A program made the position numbers and the translations under genes. 64,000 nt of DNA from Segatella buccae ATCC 33574 (lineage in GTDB: Bacteria > Bacteroidota > Bacteroidia > Bacteroidales > Bacteroidaceae), in assembly GCF_000184945.1 (NCBI RefSeq), contig NZ_GL586311.1, positions 2,448,853 through 2,512,852 of the forward strand, read 5' to 3'. The notes beneath the pieces are model-generated. The model was not told where the DNA came from and ran no database searches. It saw nothing but the letters and a program-made list of their open reading frames with translations. Of the stretch, positions 44,718-54,417 are shown piece after piece (the first letter of the stretch is position 1; each line of letters opens with the position of its first letter).

Positions 44718-46973
44718 ATGGAAATACCTACTCTTGTCAACGATTTGGCCCTCATCCTGATGGTGGCCGGAGTCGTGACGCTTGTGTTCAAAAAACTGAA
44801 ACAGCCACTTGTACTCGGATACATAGTGGCTGGTTTTTTAGTGTCGCCCCACATGCCCTACACGGTTTCGGTGCTGGACAAGACCGACATTCAGACCTGG
44901 GCCGACATCGGTGTCATCTTCACGCTCTTCTCCCTCGGCTTGGATTTCTCGTTCAAGAAGATATTGAAGATGGGGGCTTCGCCCATCATCGCCACGGTGG
45001 CCATCGTCTTCTGCATGATGACACTGGGAGTTCTCGTGGGCCATGCCTTCGGATGGAGCAAGATGGACTGCATCTTTCTGGCCGGAATGCTGGCCATGAG
45101 CTCCACCACCATTATCTATAAAGCGTTCGACGACATGGGACTCAGGCAACAGCAATTCACGGGCACCGTGATGAGCGTACTCATACTGGAAGACATTCTG
45201 GCCATCGTGCTGATGGTGATGCTCTCGGCATTGGCCGGCGGTGGCAATCCTGATGGCGGAGAAATGCTCGGTTCGGTGATGAAGATCGTTTTCTTTCTCG
45301 TGTTGTGGTTTGTGGTGGGTATCTTTGCCATACCGCTATTTCTGCGCTCCGTGCGCCGGCTCATCAATGCCGAAACGCTCCTCATCGTGTCTCTCGGACT
45401 CTGCTGCGCCATGGCGGTGTTCTCCACGAAAGTAGGGTTCAGCAGTGCTTTCGGTGCTTTTGTCATGGGCAGCATCTTGGCGGAGACCATCGAGGCCGAC
45501 AAAATCATCAAACTGGTGGAACCGGTAAAAAATCTTTTCGGGGCCATCTTCTTCGTATCAGTGGGTATGTTGGTCGATCCGCACATCATCGTAGAATACG
45601 CCCTCCCCATCCTCGGACTCGTGCTCACCATCCTCATCGGGCAAGCCGTTTTCGGTTCGTTGGATTTCTTCCTTGCCGGCGAATCACTGAAATCGGCCAT
45701 GAAATGCGGTTTCTCCATGGCACAGATAGGTGAATTTTCATTTATCATAGCCTCCTTGGGACTGTCTTTAGGTGTCATCAGCAATTTCCTCTATCCGGTG
45801 GTTGTGGCCGTTTCGGTCATCACCACTTTCCTCACGCCCTACATGATTCGGTTGGCTACTCCTGCCTACAATGTCTTGGAGCATCATCTGCCCAACCGCT
45901 TGGTAAATTCACTCAACCATCTGGCCATGAACCATCCGAACACAACGCAACAGAGTAAATGGCACAGACTGCTCTCGGCTATGGCTGTCAATACTTTTAT
46001 CTACTCGATACTTTCAGCTGCCTCTATTGCCGTGATGTTCTCCATTGTCCTTCCGTTTATCCGCAAATTGTTGCCGGGGTGGGAACTCCACTGGTACGCC
46101 AATGCCATTACGGGCATTCTGACTGTCATCATCATAGCCCCCTTCCTCAGGGCTATGGTAATGAAGAAAAACCACAGCAAGGAATTCAGGCAGCTATGGG
46201 TGGAAAGCAACCGCAACCGTCTGCCACTGCTTTTTACCATCCTCGTGCGTTTCGTCATAGCCATTGCCTTTGTTTTCTACATCTGCAACTATCTGACCCG
46301 CTTTCAGACGGCGATTATGGTCTCAATCGGAGCTATCACCGTACTGCTGATGATATTCTCACGGTGGACCAAACACCGCAGCATACGCCTCGAACGACTT
46401 TTTATCCTCAATCTGCGTTCACGCGACATCGATGCGCAGGTGCGAGGCCATAAGCGTCCGCTCTACGAGGGACACCTGCTCGACCGGGATATCCACATCA
46501 GCGACTTCGTGGTGCCCGAAGACTCCACCTGGGCCGGGCGCACACTCCTCGACCTCCAACTGCGCAACCGCTTCGGAGTGCACCTGAGCAGCATTCTGCG
46601 CGGTTCACAACGCCTGAACATCCCCACCGGTGAAACGATTCTCTTTCCCGGTGACCGGCTGCAGGTCATCGGTAACGACGACCAGCTCAACAAGTTTGCC
46701 GATGCCATCAAAGACGAACTGATACCGGAAGACAACGAGATAGAGAAACGGGAAATGAAACTCCGGCAATTCATCATCAGTGGCAACAGCGAGTTTGTGG
46801 GCAAAACACTTGAAGAGAGTGGCATACGCGACCGCTACGATTGCATGGTGGTCGGAGTGGAAGAAGGACAGGAAAACCTTACCATGATTGACCCTGCACG
46901 TCGGTTTGAGAAAGGTGACATCATCTGGATTGTGGGAGAAGAAGAGAAAGTGAATGCACTTTTAGGGCTCTGA
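44718..46973 (+). CDS. Cation:proton antiporter (KefB/CPA2-like) with two TrkA-C domains
   Basis: A 751-residue membrane protein. The CPA2 transporter domain (about 1-385) has roughly twelve hydrophobic segments (VLGYIVAGFLVSPHMPY, FTLFSLGLDFSFKK). A second set of about four membrane segments lies at about 415-545. Two TrkA-C-like domains follow (about 590-670 and 680-750; RLNIPTGETILFPGDRLQVI, ENLTMIDPARRFEKGDIIWI). K+ or Na+ exchange for protons is inferred from the family. The extra membrane block is unusual compared with plain KefB. It probably shares the pepT operon. Confidence 0.88.
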   Translation: MEIPTLVNDLALILMVAGVVTLVFKKLKQPLVLGYIVAGFLVSPHMPYTVSVLDKTDIQTWADIGVIFTLFSLGLDFSFKKILKMGASPIIATVAIVFCMMTLGVLVGHAFGWSKMDCIFLAGMLAMSSTTIIYKAFDDMGLRQQQFTGTVMSVLILEDILAIVLMVMLSALAGGGNPDGGEMLGSVMKIVFFLVLWFVVGIFAIPLFLRSVRRLINAETLLIVSLGLCCAMAVFSTKVGFSSAFGAFVMGSILAETIEADKIIKLVEPVKNLFGAIFFVSVGMLVDPHIIVEYALPILGLVLTILIGQAVFGSLDFFLAGESLKSAMKCGFSMAQIGEFSFIIASLGLSLGVISNFLYPVVVAVSVITTFLTPYMIRLATPAYNVLEHHLPNRLVNSLNHLAMNHPNTTQQSKWHRLLSAMAVNTFIYSILSAASIAVMFSIVLPFIRKLLPGWELHWYANAITGILTVIIIAPFLRAMVMKKNHSKEFRQLWVESNRNRLPLLFTILVRFVIAIAFVFYICNYLTRFQTAIMVSIGAITVLLMIFSRWTKHRSIRLERLFILNLRSRDIDAQVRGHKRPLYEGHLLDRDIHISDFVVPEDSTWAGRTLLDLQLRNRFGVHLSSILRGSQRLNIPTGETILFPGDRLQVIGNDDQLNKFADAIKDELIPEDNEIEKREMKLRQFIISGNSEFVGKTLEESGIRDRYDCMVVGVEEGQENLTMIDPARRFEKGDIIWIVGEEEKVNALLGL

Positions 46974-47107
46974 CCGCCCGACTGCCGGGGATGGCTCCAC
47001 AAAGAAGAGACAAGTGCATCACCACAAACAAATTACAAAAGACGGCCATACAGAAAGACGAAGCTGTCCGGATTCCCCCCAAGAGTAACTCCCCTTACAC
47101 ACTTTAA

Positions 47108-47164
47108 CATAAGACGACCGCGGGAGGATGGCCGGCTTGGCCATCCTCCCGCGGTCGTCTTATG
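47108..47164. terminator. 26-bp perfect hairpin between convergent antiporter and lptD genes
   Basis: Arms 47108-47133 and 47139-47164 are perfect reverse complements with a 5-nt loop (GGCTT). TTTTCC follows on the plus strand. It is likely a bidirectional terminator. Confidence 0.82.
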
Positions 47165-47184
47165 TTTTCCGCTTTACTTGTCTG

Positions 47185-50016
47185 TCAATACCACTGCACG
47201 GCGTTGGAGTAGCCGCTACGCTTGTCGTATTTCAATGCATCGGTCAGTGTGGCTGCATTGCAACGGAAAGTGAAGTTATAGCTGGTATATGGGGCAAGCA
47301 CCACCTCACAACTCATGTTGAAGCAATGGAGATCTCGTTGCAGCGAAGCAGTGGTCATACTGATTTCATGACTCTCGAAATCATATCCCGAAGAAAAACT
47401 GATGTTCCATCCGTCGCTTATGCGAATATTGCCACTGACATTGAGTGTCTGGGAGAACTTATAGGGATAGCGCATCTTTTTGTAGTTAAACTTATTGATG
47501 TCATTGCTTTCACGCATGGTCACACCATAGCCGAATGTCAGCGACCAAGGCATGGAAAAGGCCATATAACCGTCTTCGTCAGTGCTTGCCTTGCTCTTTT
47601 CTTTCCGTGCATTGTGCTTTCCACGCTCCATCACCTCATCAACATTACTTTCTATATCAGTATCAACACCCTCATCATCGCCATTATCGGCACGTCGCTT
47701 GTCGTCCTCCCGGCTGCCGCCACCACCAAAGAGCTTGCTTAACTTCTCAGGAGTAAGCGTATAAGAGATGTTCTGCGACATACCTTGGAAGCGCCCGAAG
47801 CGTCCTTTGCCCCACTCGGTGTGCGTCCCTACGTATGGTCTTCCTTGATCGTCCAGTTCGTAAGCATAAGTGGCAAACACGGCATTCATATTGAACGTAT
47901 AGTTCTTCCACCACTTCAAGCGGATATTCATACCCAGATCGCTCCATGGTCTGGTTTTCGCTGCCATGTTATAAGACATGTTGATAGCCAAGTCGTCTAT
48001 CAGACTAATGCGCTTGACACCGGTGGAATCCTTGTCCGACTTCACCTTCATCTCCAGATTGTTGCCAAGGCTGAAACTGATGCTTCCCGTCTTCCCCCTA
48101 CCCGGCACACTGAACATACCGGTGCTATAAGGAGAATATTCCACAAGCGACACATTGCCGTCGGCATCGGTCTTCTGGTAAGTCTTCCAATAGCCGTAGC
48201 GCGAAGCCCCGAAATCAGGCGCATAGCTGAAGGTCACCTGCGGCGTGAGGACATGGCGGATGGCCTGTATCTTGTCGCCGAATATCTTGCGGCTTGGCGT
48301 CCAAAAGCCATAGAGCTTCGTGGACATGCCCATGCTGAAATTCCAGTTATAGATATTGTGGAAGCCGTAGGTGGTATCGGCCACCTCCACCTGCTTGGCC
48401 GTGTCCCACGAACGCTCGACCTTGGCAGACTGCATACGGTCGGTGAATCGGAATGACGGACTGACATTCAGATAGTTAAACAACGTGAAATTGCCGCTGA
48501 TAGGAATCTCATGATTCCAACCATTGCGCCACTCTTTGATCAGGTTTGACTTAAAAAACTTGTCTTCCTTCGTATTGATGGAGTTACCGATCTGCCCCGT
48601 ATAACTCATGGATATTTTCTCATACCAACGCTCATTACCCACCGCGTGCTTGCGCTTGAAAGGATAGAAACGGCTGACGGCTATATTGAGGTCGGGCAAC
48701 GTCACCGCCAAGGTAGAGTCGCGCATGTTCTGCGAAAGGTTGGCCGTGGCACTGAGTGTGAGACCTATGCTTGAGAACGTGGTGCTCCAGCTGACAGAAG
48801 ATGTGCGTGTGCTCTGCGTGAGTGTCTGCGGATTGTAGAGTGAATTGAGGTTGTTGCGCTCGTAGCTTGATGTGGCGAAATTGACACTGGCCGCCAACGA
48901 ACTGTAGGGATTGGCCTTGGAGTCTTGCCGGTGGCTCCACTGAATCTTGAAACTTTCCTGCCGGGCATAGTCGGGCAAGCCTTTGTCGCCGGTTTTGGTG
49001 TCTTGATAGCTAAAGAGGAAGCTGCCATTATAGCGGTAGCGCTTGCGGTAGTTGCTGGCAGCAGAAAATCCCCATGAGCCCCGGGTATAGATTTCTCCCA
49101 GCAGTTTCAAGTCCCACTTGTCACTGAGAGCGAAATAATAACCGATATCTTTCAGATAGAATCCACGGGCCTGCTCGTCACCGTAGCTCGGCATGATGAA
49201 TCCCGACGAGTAACGCTTGGTAAACGGAAAAAAGCCGTATGGGATGGTCAGCGGCAACGGCACATCAGCCACCACGAGGTAGGCCGGCCCGAACACCACA
49301 TCCTTGCCCGGCCGCACACGAGCACGCGACAGCGCAATATAGAAGTCGGGATGCTCCTCGTCGCAAGTGGTATAGCGACCGTGCTCAAGGTAGATAACTC
49401 CCGTGGAATCGCGCTTGGAACGCTCTCCGCGCAGAAATCCGTCTTCCTGCTCCGTATATACGTTGTCTATATAGGCTTTCTTGGTCTTGAAGTTGAAAGC
49501 TATCGTGTCGGTTTCATACTTGTCTTGTCCCATGGTGAACACCGGCTTGTTCTTCACCCCATCCTTGACAGAAGAATCGCGGGTTCCTGTGGCGTGGACA
49601 AGACTGCTGTCAAGACTCATATAGATCTTGTCACTGGCCAGATCCATATTCTGATATTTCACATTCGACGACCCGAAAAGGTGTGCCGTCTGCATGCGGG
49701 CATCATAAACCAGCGAGTCATTGGCCGTATATTCTATGGGAGCTTCGATGCCCCCCGACCGCTTGCGGTTGAGCGAATCGAGCCTGATAGAATCGTCCAC
49801 CACCTTGTTGTGACGGTAGATGGCCCGCTCAAGGGAATCCATCTGCGTCGTGTCTACAACCACATTTCCAAGAGAGTCGCGCCTCTGCACACTGTCGACC
49901 GCCGTAGAATCGGCCTTTACCGCCTTCTTTTTGCCTTTGAAAAGGGGTGTATGCGTGCCTGCCATCATCAATATGACGACCGACATCAACAGCACTATGA
50001 CAGCTTGTCTTCTCAT
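47185..50016 (-). CDS. lptD: LPS assembly outer membrane protein LptD-like
   Basis: A 943-residue outer-membrane protein that places lipopolysaccharide in the outer leaflet. After a signal segment (MRRQAVIVLLMSVVILMMAG) a Ser/Asp-rich linker leads to an LptA/OstA-like beta-jellyroll region (about 95-240; YDARMQTAHLFGSSNVKYQN, LEHGRYTTCDEEHPDFYI). The remaining about 690 residues are barrel-like with alternating aromatics. PDFGASRY and GMSTKLYGFW are typical of the Bacteroidetes LptD branch. An acidic, Asp-rich loop (about 775-820) lies in the barrel. A TACCTTTG box at plus-strand 50025-50032 is very close to the start, suggesting a near-leaderless mRNA. Confidence 0.88.
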   Translation of the reverse strand: MRRQAVIVLLMSVVILMMAGTHTPLFKGKKKAVKADSTAVDSVQRRDSLGNVVVDTTQMDSLERAIYRHNKVVDDSIRLDSLNRKRSGGIEAPIEYTANDSLVYDARMQTAHLFGSSNVKYQNMDLASDKIYMSLDSSLVHATGTRDSSVKDGVKNKPVFTMGQDKYETDTIAFNFKTKKAYIDNVYTEQEDGFLRGERSKRDSTGVIYLEHGRYTTCDEEHPDFYIALSRARVRPGKDVVFGPAYLVVADVPLPLTIPYGFFPFTKRYSSGFIMPSYGDEQARGFYLKDIGYYFALSDKWDLKLLGEIYTRGSWGFSAASNYRKRYRYNGSFLFSYQDTKTGDKGLPDYARQESFKIQWSHRQDSKANPYSSLAASVNFATSSYERNNLNSLYNPQTLTQSTRTSSVSWSTTFSSIGLTLSATANLSQNMRDSTLAVTLPDLNIAVSRFYPFKRKHAVGNERWYEKISMSYTGQIGNSINTKEDKFFKSNLIKEWRNGWNHEIPISGNFTLFNYLNVSPSFRFTDRMQSAKVERSWDTAKQVEVADTTYGFHNIYNWNFSMGMSTKLYGFWTPSRKIFGDKIQAIRHVLTPQVTFSYAPDFGASRYGYWKTYQKTDADGNVSLVEYSPYSTGMFSVPGRGKTGSISFSLGNNLEMKVKSDKDSTGVKRISLIDDLAINMSYNMAAKTRPWSDLGMNIRLKWWKNYTFNMNAVFATYAYELDDQGRPYVGTHTEWGKGRFGRFQGMSQNISYTLTPEKLSKLFGGGGSREDDKRRADNGDDEGVDTDIESNVDEVMERGKHNARKEKSKASTDEDGYMAFSMPWSLTFGYGVTMRESNDINKFNYKKMRYPYKFSQTLNVSGNIRISDGWNISFSSGYDFESHEISMTTASLQRDLHCFNMSCEVVLAPYTSYNFTFRCNAATLTDALKYDKRSGYSNAVQWY

Positions 50017-50135
50017 TTGGTGTACAAAGGTAAGTAAAAAATGCGAAAAGGGAGAGCACTCACAGATTATTTAACTTTTTCGCACGACCTTTTGCCATCT
50101 GCCTTTACAACCGCCTCCGGGAACACACCACTCCC

Positions 50136-50672
50136 CTATTCAAACAAGGTTTTCCACTTGCGGAAACGCTCCACCCCCTCGCTGCCAAACTTAGCCAAAC
50201 TCTGCTCGGCCTGCTCGTAGGTCTTCTCGCGCTCCGGATGGGTCTTGCTATAGAATTTGTCGGCATAGCAAATCAACTTTTCTTCGATGGTCTCGGGCAG
50301 GAAATCCTGATGGGGCAGCGGCAGTTGCTGTTCAATGATATCCTTTACGGTGAGTCCGGCCCCGGTGTGCCGCTCGCAAACGCGGGCATGACGGGGATAG
50401 CCTTCCCCACGCAATATCTCAGCACCGATGCGCCCGTGAAGCAGATAGGACTCCGTGCCAAAACAATGAATGCCCGGCGCATGGCAGCGGAAGATACCTA
50501 TATCGTGGAGCATGGCAGCTTCTTCCACAAACCGGCGGTCAATGGCCAGTTGCGGCCGGGCATCACAAATGCGCACAGCACGCTCCTTGACGAGCGTGCT
50601 GTGGGTCATGAGGATGTAACGCAGTGCGTTATCATCGGGATAGTATTTATCAATGATACTTTGATAATCCAT
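50136..50672 (-). CDS. HD-domain phosphohydrolase
   Basis: A 178-residue cytosolic protein of the HD superfamily. Metal-ligand residues are visible: H of MTHSTLVKERA (about 24), the HD pair in AAMLHDIGIF (about 56-57), H of ERHTGAGL (about 100) and D of YADKFYS (about 138). The family hydrolyses phosphate esters or nucleotides. The substrate is unknown. It lies 56 nt downstream of the carboxyltransferase gene, with a small CACCCTC/GAGGGTG hairpin between them (50693-50707). Confidence 0.85.
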   Translation of the reverse strand: MDYQSIIDKYYPDDNALRYILMTHSTLVKERAVRICDARPQLAIDRRFVEEAAMLHDIGIFRCHAPGIHCFGTESYLLHGRIGAEILRGEGYPRHARVCERHTGAGLTVKDIIEQQLPLPHQDFLPETIEEKLICYADKFYSKTHPEREKTYEQAEQSLAKFGSEGVERFRKWKTLFE

Positions 50673-50728
50673 AATCAGTCGGTCGACTCTCCCACCCTCG
50701 GAGGGTGAAAGAAGTTAGAGACGCAGCG

Positions 50729-52504
50729 TTAGGCCTCGGGGCGCTGGATATAGGCTATCACATCGCCCTTGCCAATCTTCGCACCCTGCTTGGCATTGAT
50801 TTCCACCAATTTGCCGCCCAGGGCTGCCGGAACAGTCTCAAATTCGCCCCATGGCGTGAGGATGTAGCAGAAAGCGTCGCCTTCCTTATATTCCTTACCG
50901 ATGTAAGGCCCCACTGCCGGAGCAGCTTCGCCCTCGCCCTGAAACTCCCAGAACACCTGTCCTTTCACCGGAGCCACAATAGCATCGGCTTTGGCGTGCT
51001 TAAAGGCTGCGGCCTCTTCGGGACTCACCTTGGCACCGAGCTTGGCATCCTTAGCTGCCTGCAAGTCGGCAAGGAAGTTTTTCTTGGCCTGTCCGCTGCG
51101 GAAATTGCGATACTGCTCGGGGTGCATGGCCAGTTCGAAGAGTTCTTCGTCATCCTGTCCGTAGTCCCAACCGTTTTCGTCCATCTCCTTCTTGAAGTCG
51201 TCAAGCGCGTTGGGCAACAGCGTGTGAGGATCGGCATCCGTAAATTCGCGTCCCTGCTGCTTGGCCAGCTCCACGAGTTCGGGGTCGACGGTGCCGGGAA
51301 TCTTGCCGCTCTTGCCGAGAATCATGCCCCACATGGAGTCGTCCATCATCACAAAACGGCCCTTGCCCTGTTCGAGCGTGAGCAGATTCATGAGGGCGAT
51401 GTTCTTGGTGTATTGCGAGAACGGGGTCACCAATGGGGGATAGCCCACACGCGGCCACACATATTCCACCTCGCCGAAGAGCTTCACGAGCATATCATCC
51501 ATAGACAACTCCTCTTCGCCCTTCTTCTTGCGCAGGTTGTTGATGGTCTGGCGAATGCCGCCGAGGTCGGCCATCATGGAGCCCATCATGCCGCCAGGCA
51601 GTCCGCAGCCGAGCAACAGGGAAGACATGATCTTGTTGGCGGGATTGATGAAATAGCCCAGCCACTCGTCAATGAATTCCTGCGTGAGGGCACGGGCCTT
51701 CATATAAGCGTTCATGTTGATTTCGGGCACATCGAAACCTTCGTTCCTCAACATGCTCAACACGGAGATGATGTCCGGATGCACCTTCCCCCACGAGAGC
51801 GGTTCGATGGCCGTATCGATGATGTCGGCCCCGTTGTTGCACACTTCGAGGATAGAGGCCATCGACAGGCCGGGGCCCGAATGCCCGTGATATTCGATGA
51901 TGATTTCGGGATGCTTGTCCTTGATAGCCTTGGTGAGCTTGCCGAGCAGGGCAGGCTGACCGATGCCGGCCATGTCTTTCAGACAGATTTCTTCGGCACC
52001 GGCTTCAATGAGCTTATCGGCGATGCCGGTATAGTATTCGAGCGTATGCACGGGAGAGGTGGTGATGCAGAGCGTGCCCTGGGCGGTCATGCCGGCTTCC
52101 TTGGCCCACTTGATGGAGGGAATGATGTTGCGCACATCGTTCAGTCCGTCGAAGATGCGGGTGATATCGGTGCCCTGGGCATGTTTCACCTTATACATAA
52201 GTGCGCGCACGTCGTCGGGCACGGGATACATGCGGAGGGCGTTCAATCCGCGGTCGAGCATGTGGGTCTTGATGCCCACCTCGTTGAAAGGCTTACAGAA
52301 AGCACGGACAGCTTCGTTGGGGTTCTCGCCGGCCAAGAGGTTCACCTGCTCGAAGGCGCCACCATTGGTTTCCACACGGGCGAAACAGCCCATGTCGATG
52401 ATAACGGGGGCGATGCGGGCCAACTGGTCTTTGCGTGGCTGGAACTTACCGGAACTCTGCCACATGTCTCTGTAAACGAGACTGAACTGAATTTTCTTTG
52501 CCAT
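50729..52504 (-). CDS. Carboxyltransferase (oxaloacetate decarboxylase alpha/pyruvate carboxylase B-like) with a degenerate biotinyl domain
   Basis: A 591-residue protein with an HMGL-like TIM barrel (about 1-290) that transfers carboxyl between oxaloacetate/pyruvate and biotin. Visible motifs are YRDMWQSSGKF, EICLKDMAG with the active-site Lys (about 197) and IIIEYHGHSGPG, whose two His bind metal. The conserved carboxyltransferase domain follows (about 300-470). At the C-terminus (about 515-590) a biotinyl-like fold is present, but the usual AMKM lysine motif reads CYILTPWGEFETV, with no biotin-accepting Lys. It probably uses a separate biotin carrier protein, or is regulated by the inert domain. 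A -7 box lies at plus-strand 52572-52579. Confidence 0.87.
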   Translation of the reverse strand: MAKKIQFSLVYRDMWQSSGKFQPRKDQLARIAPVIIDMGCFARVETNGGAFEQVNLLAGENPNEAVRAFCKPFNEVGIKTHMLDRGLNALRMYPVPDDVRALMYKVKHAQGTDITRIFDGLNDVRNIIPSIKWAKEAGMTAQGTLCITTSPVHTLEYYTGIADKLIEAGAEEICLKDMAGIGQPALLGKLTKAIKDKHPEIIIEYHGHSGPGLSMASILEVCNNGADIIDTAIEPLSWGKVHPDIISVLSMLRNEGFDVPEINMNAYMKARALTQEFIDEWLGYFINPANKIMSSLLLGCGLPGGMMGSMMADLGGIRQTINNLRKKKGEEELSMDDMLVKLFGEVEYVWPRVGYPPLVTPFSQYTKNIALMNLLTLEQGKGRFVMMDDSMWGMILGKSGKIPGTVDPELVELAKQQGREFTDADPHTLLPNALDDFKKEMDENGWDYGQDDEELFELAMHPEQYRNFRSGQAKKNFLADLQAAKDAKLGAKVSPEEAAAFKHAKADAIVAPVKGQVFWEFQGEGEAAPAVGPYIGKEYKEGDAFCYILTPWGEFETVPAALGGKLVEINAKQGAKIGKGDVIAYIQRPEA

Positions 52505-52633
52505 ATTTCAATCTATTCTGATTTCAGATGAATGTATGTTTCGACAGTCGCAAAATCGCGCTGTCGGGGTGCAAAATTAGATAAAAAAATCCAAATATCC
52601 GATGATTGGATAGTTTTTTTAAGAATATTGCCG

Positions 52634-52641
52634 TATCTTTG
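52634..52641 (+). promoter_or_regulatory. Promoter -7 box that sets the lipoprotein start
   Basis: TATCTTTG lies downstream of an in-frame ATG at 52606, so translation should begin at 52684. Confidence 0.6.
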
Positions 52642-52683
52642 TGCACAATTCAAGCAAGTTGTGCAAAAAACTTTCTCGAGATT

Positions 52684-53526
52684 ATGAAGTTAAAGACATT
52701 TCTATGGCTGCTATCGGCTGCGCTGCCCCTCGCCGGCTGCCTGTCCGACAACCAAACGGGCAAGACCGACGAGCACGCCCCCATCACACTTTCCAAGCCG
52801 GCCAAGGGCGACAGCACCATCTACGGGCTGGTGTGCGACGGCACGTGCGACACGGCCATCGTGCTGCTGCCTTTCACGGGGGGCGACCCCGTGAGCTACA
52901 ATGTGGTGGAGGCACGGCGCAACAAACGAATTGTGGGCGACATGAAAGTGGGCGACTGGGCCGGCATCATCGCCAACGGGCTCAACCGACGAGTGGCCGA
53001 CATGGCTGTAGACCTCGACCAACTGAAAGGCATCTGGTGCTACATGGTGATGCCCCGGATGCGGGCTTTCGAGACCATGAGCAAGCGGATGCAGGCCCAA
53101 TTATCCAATGCCCTCCCCGACTCCATCAAGCGCACCTATATGATTCCGCGCGAATATGGCTTTTGGCTCAAGCGGGGCGGTGTCGCACAGAGCGTGGGCT
53201 ACATCCCCGCACAGAGTTCGCTCGAAAATGAGAGTCCGGTTGTCTATCCGCCACTGGGTTTCTTCGTGTCGTGGAGAATATTCAACGGGCGTGTCATCGT
53301 GACCGGCGGCACTCCCGTGAAAGCCCGTGACAACAGTTTCCAAATCGCCAACTTTGTGGACGACACGTGCAGCATCGACTATCTGGGGGAAGACTCGCTT
53401 GTGCTCTCCGATAGTGACGGTTCGCGCAGCTACTATCGCAAGAAGAGCATTGATGACGTGAATGTCAAGGCACGGCGCATAGCCCAACAGCTCTCCGAAA
53501 AGGCATTGGAAGACTCGAAGGACTAA
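52684..53526 (+). CDS. Hypothetical lipoprotein
   Basis: About 280 residues from MKLKTFLWLLSAALPLAGC, with a lipobox LAGC. The mature part has a conserved-looking alpha/beta pattern (STIYGLVCDGTCDTAIVLLP, YMIPREYGFWLKRGG) but no family was recognised. It is probably attached to a membrane facing the periplasm. It stands alone and is followed by copy C of the dispersed element. Confidence 0.68.
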   Translation: MKLKTFLWLLSAALPLAGCLSDNQTGKTDEHAPITLSKPAKGDSTIYGLVCDGTCDTAIVLLPFTGGDPVSYNVVEARRNKRIVGDMKVGDWAGIIANGLNRRVADMAVDLDQLKGIWCYMVMPRMRAFETMSKRMQAQLSNALPDSIKRTYMIPREYGFWLKRGGVAQSVGYIPAQSSLENESPVVYPPLGFFVSWRIFNGRVIVTGGTPVKARDNSFQIANFVDDTCSIDYLGEDSLVLSDSDGSRSYYRKKSIDDVNVKARRIAQQLSEKALEDSKD

Positions 53527-53918
53527 TCGGGAAGCTGCGGAAGGCTCCCAAGTGAACGAATAAAATTTACAAAATACCCCTCTCGAAAACGCTCCAAATA
53601 AATCGGAAATACGCTCATGCAAGCTCCAAATAGCCCTGCAAAATCATCATCAGGACCCGAAGAACTTGTCAAAGAGCCACACTGAGAAGCCAAAAGCGGC
53701 CGAACGGGCCTGCAAAACAGTTACGTTTGCAGGCCCGTTCGGCCGCTTTTGCGTTCTTTTCAGAGCACAAAAAGGTGTTAATAAAATTTAACTTGCTGAC
53801 CACCAGCACTTTAATGGCATTGCCAAAATTCGCTTATTTACGACCAACTGCACGTCCATCGAGAATATCGCAAGCACAGAGGCCGAAAAGCGACATATAG
53901 TTTGACAAAATCGTCGGC
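53527..53918 (+). repeat. Dispersed non-coding element, full copy C
   Basis: It fills the gap between the lipoprotein and queF. Its left part (53560-53700) shares TTTACAAAA, CAAATA, GCCACACT and GAAGCCAAAAG, in that order, with the reverse complement of copy B. A 26-bp hairpin follows (53691-53751). The right part (53761-53918), read in reverse complement, shares GATTTTGTCAAAC, TTTTCGGCCTC, TGCGATATT, AATAAGCGA and TTATTAACAC with copy B. The right end begins a few bases past the stop of queF, just as copy B begins next to the stop of the second kinase. Confidence 0.75.
53691..53751. terminator. 26-bp perfect hairpin, bidirectional terminator candidate (inside copy C)
   Basis: Arms 53691-53716 and 53726-53751 are perfect reverse complements with a 9-nt loop and a GGCCGAACGGGCC-type centre, ending in AAAA/TTTT. 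It lies between convergent genes. Confidence 0.8.
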
Positions 53919-54377
53919 CTACATGTCGTGGCGCAAAAACCGCTCATGGGCCATCTGCTCATACCGCGTGCCCGGACGGCCGTAGTTGGCAAAGGGATAG
54001 ATGCTGATGCCGCCACGGGGCGTGAACAGGCCTGTCACCTCAATATATTTCGGATCCATAAGGGCGATGAGGTCTTTCATGATCTTGTTCACGCAGTCTT
54101 CGTGGAAGTCACCGTGGTTGCGGAAGGAGAAGAGATAGAGTTTGAGACTCTTGCTCTCCACCATCTTCACATCGGGGATGTAACTGATGCGTATCTCGGC
54201 AAAGTCGGGTTGGCCCGTGATGGGACACAAGGAGGTGAACTCCGGACAGTTGAACCTCACCCAATAGTCATTGCCAGGATGTTTGTTGACGAATGTTTCC
54301 AACACTTCAGGAGCATAGTCGCTCCGGTATTCTGTTTTCTTTCCCAAGGCCTGCAAGCCCTCTTCGTTTCTGGACAT
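53919..54377 (-). CDS. queF: NADPH-dependent 7-cyano-7-deazaguanine reductase
   Basis: Reduces preQ0 to preQ1 in queuosine tRNA modification. The 152-residue protein is the short type I form. The nucleophile Cys51 and Asp58 lie in [13 protein letters not shown], with the spacing known for the family. [20 protein letters not shown] carries the NADPH-binding and substrate Glu/His. The start [20 protein letters not shown] is typical. A transporter for a queuosine precursor lies upstream on the same strand, separated by a long inverted repeat. Confidence 0.95.
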   Translation of the reverse strand: MSRNEEGLQALGKKTEYRSDYAPEVLETFVNKHPGNDYWVRFNCPEFTSLCPITGQPDFAEIRISYIPDVKMVESKSLKLYLFSFRNHGDFHEDCVNKIMKDLIALMDPKYIEVTGLFTPRGGISIYPFANYGRPGTRYEQMAHERFLRHDM

Positions 54378-54417
54378 ATTATTTATTTTAGGAGTAATTT
54401 TTAGGGACTGTTCTTTT

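Noticed and set aside
50705..52531. 608-codon plus-strand open frame opposite the carboxyltransferase
   Set aside because: Antisense to an intact conserved gene, with a translation rich in His, Leu and Val as expected for a shadow.
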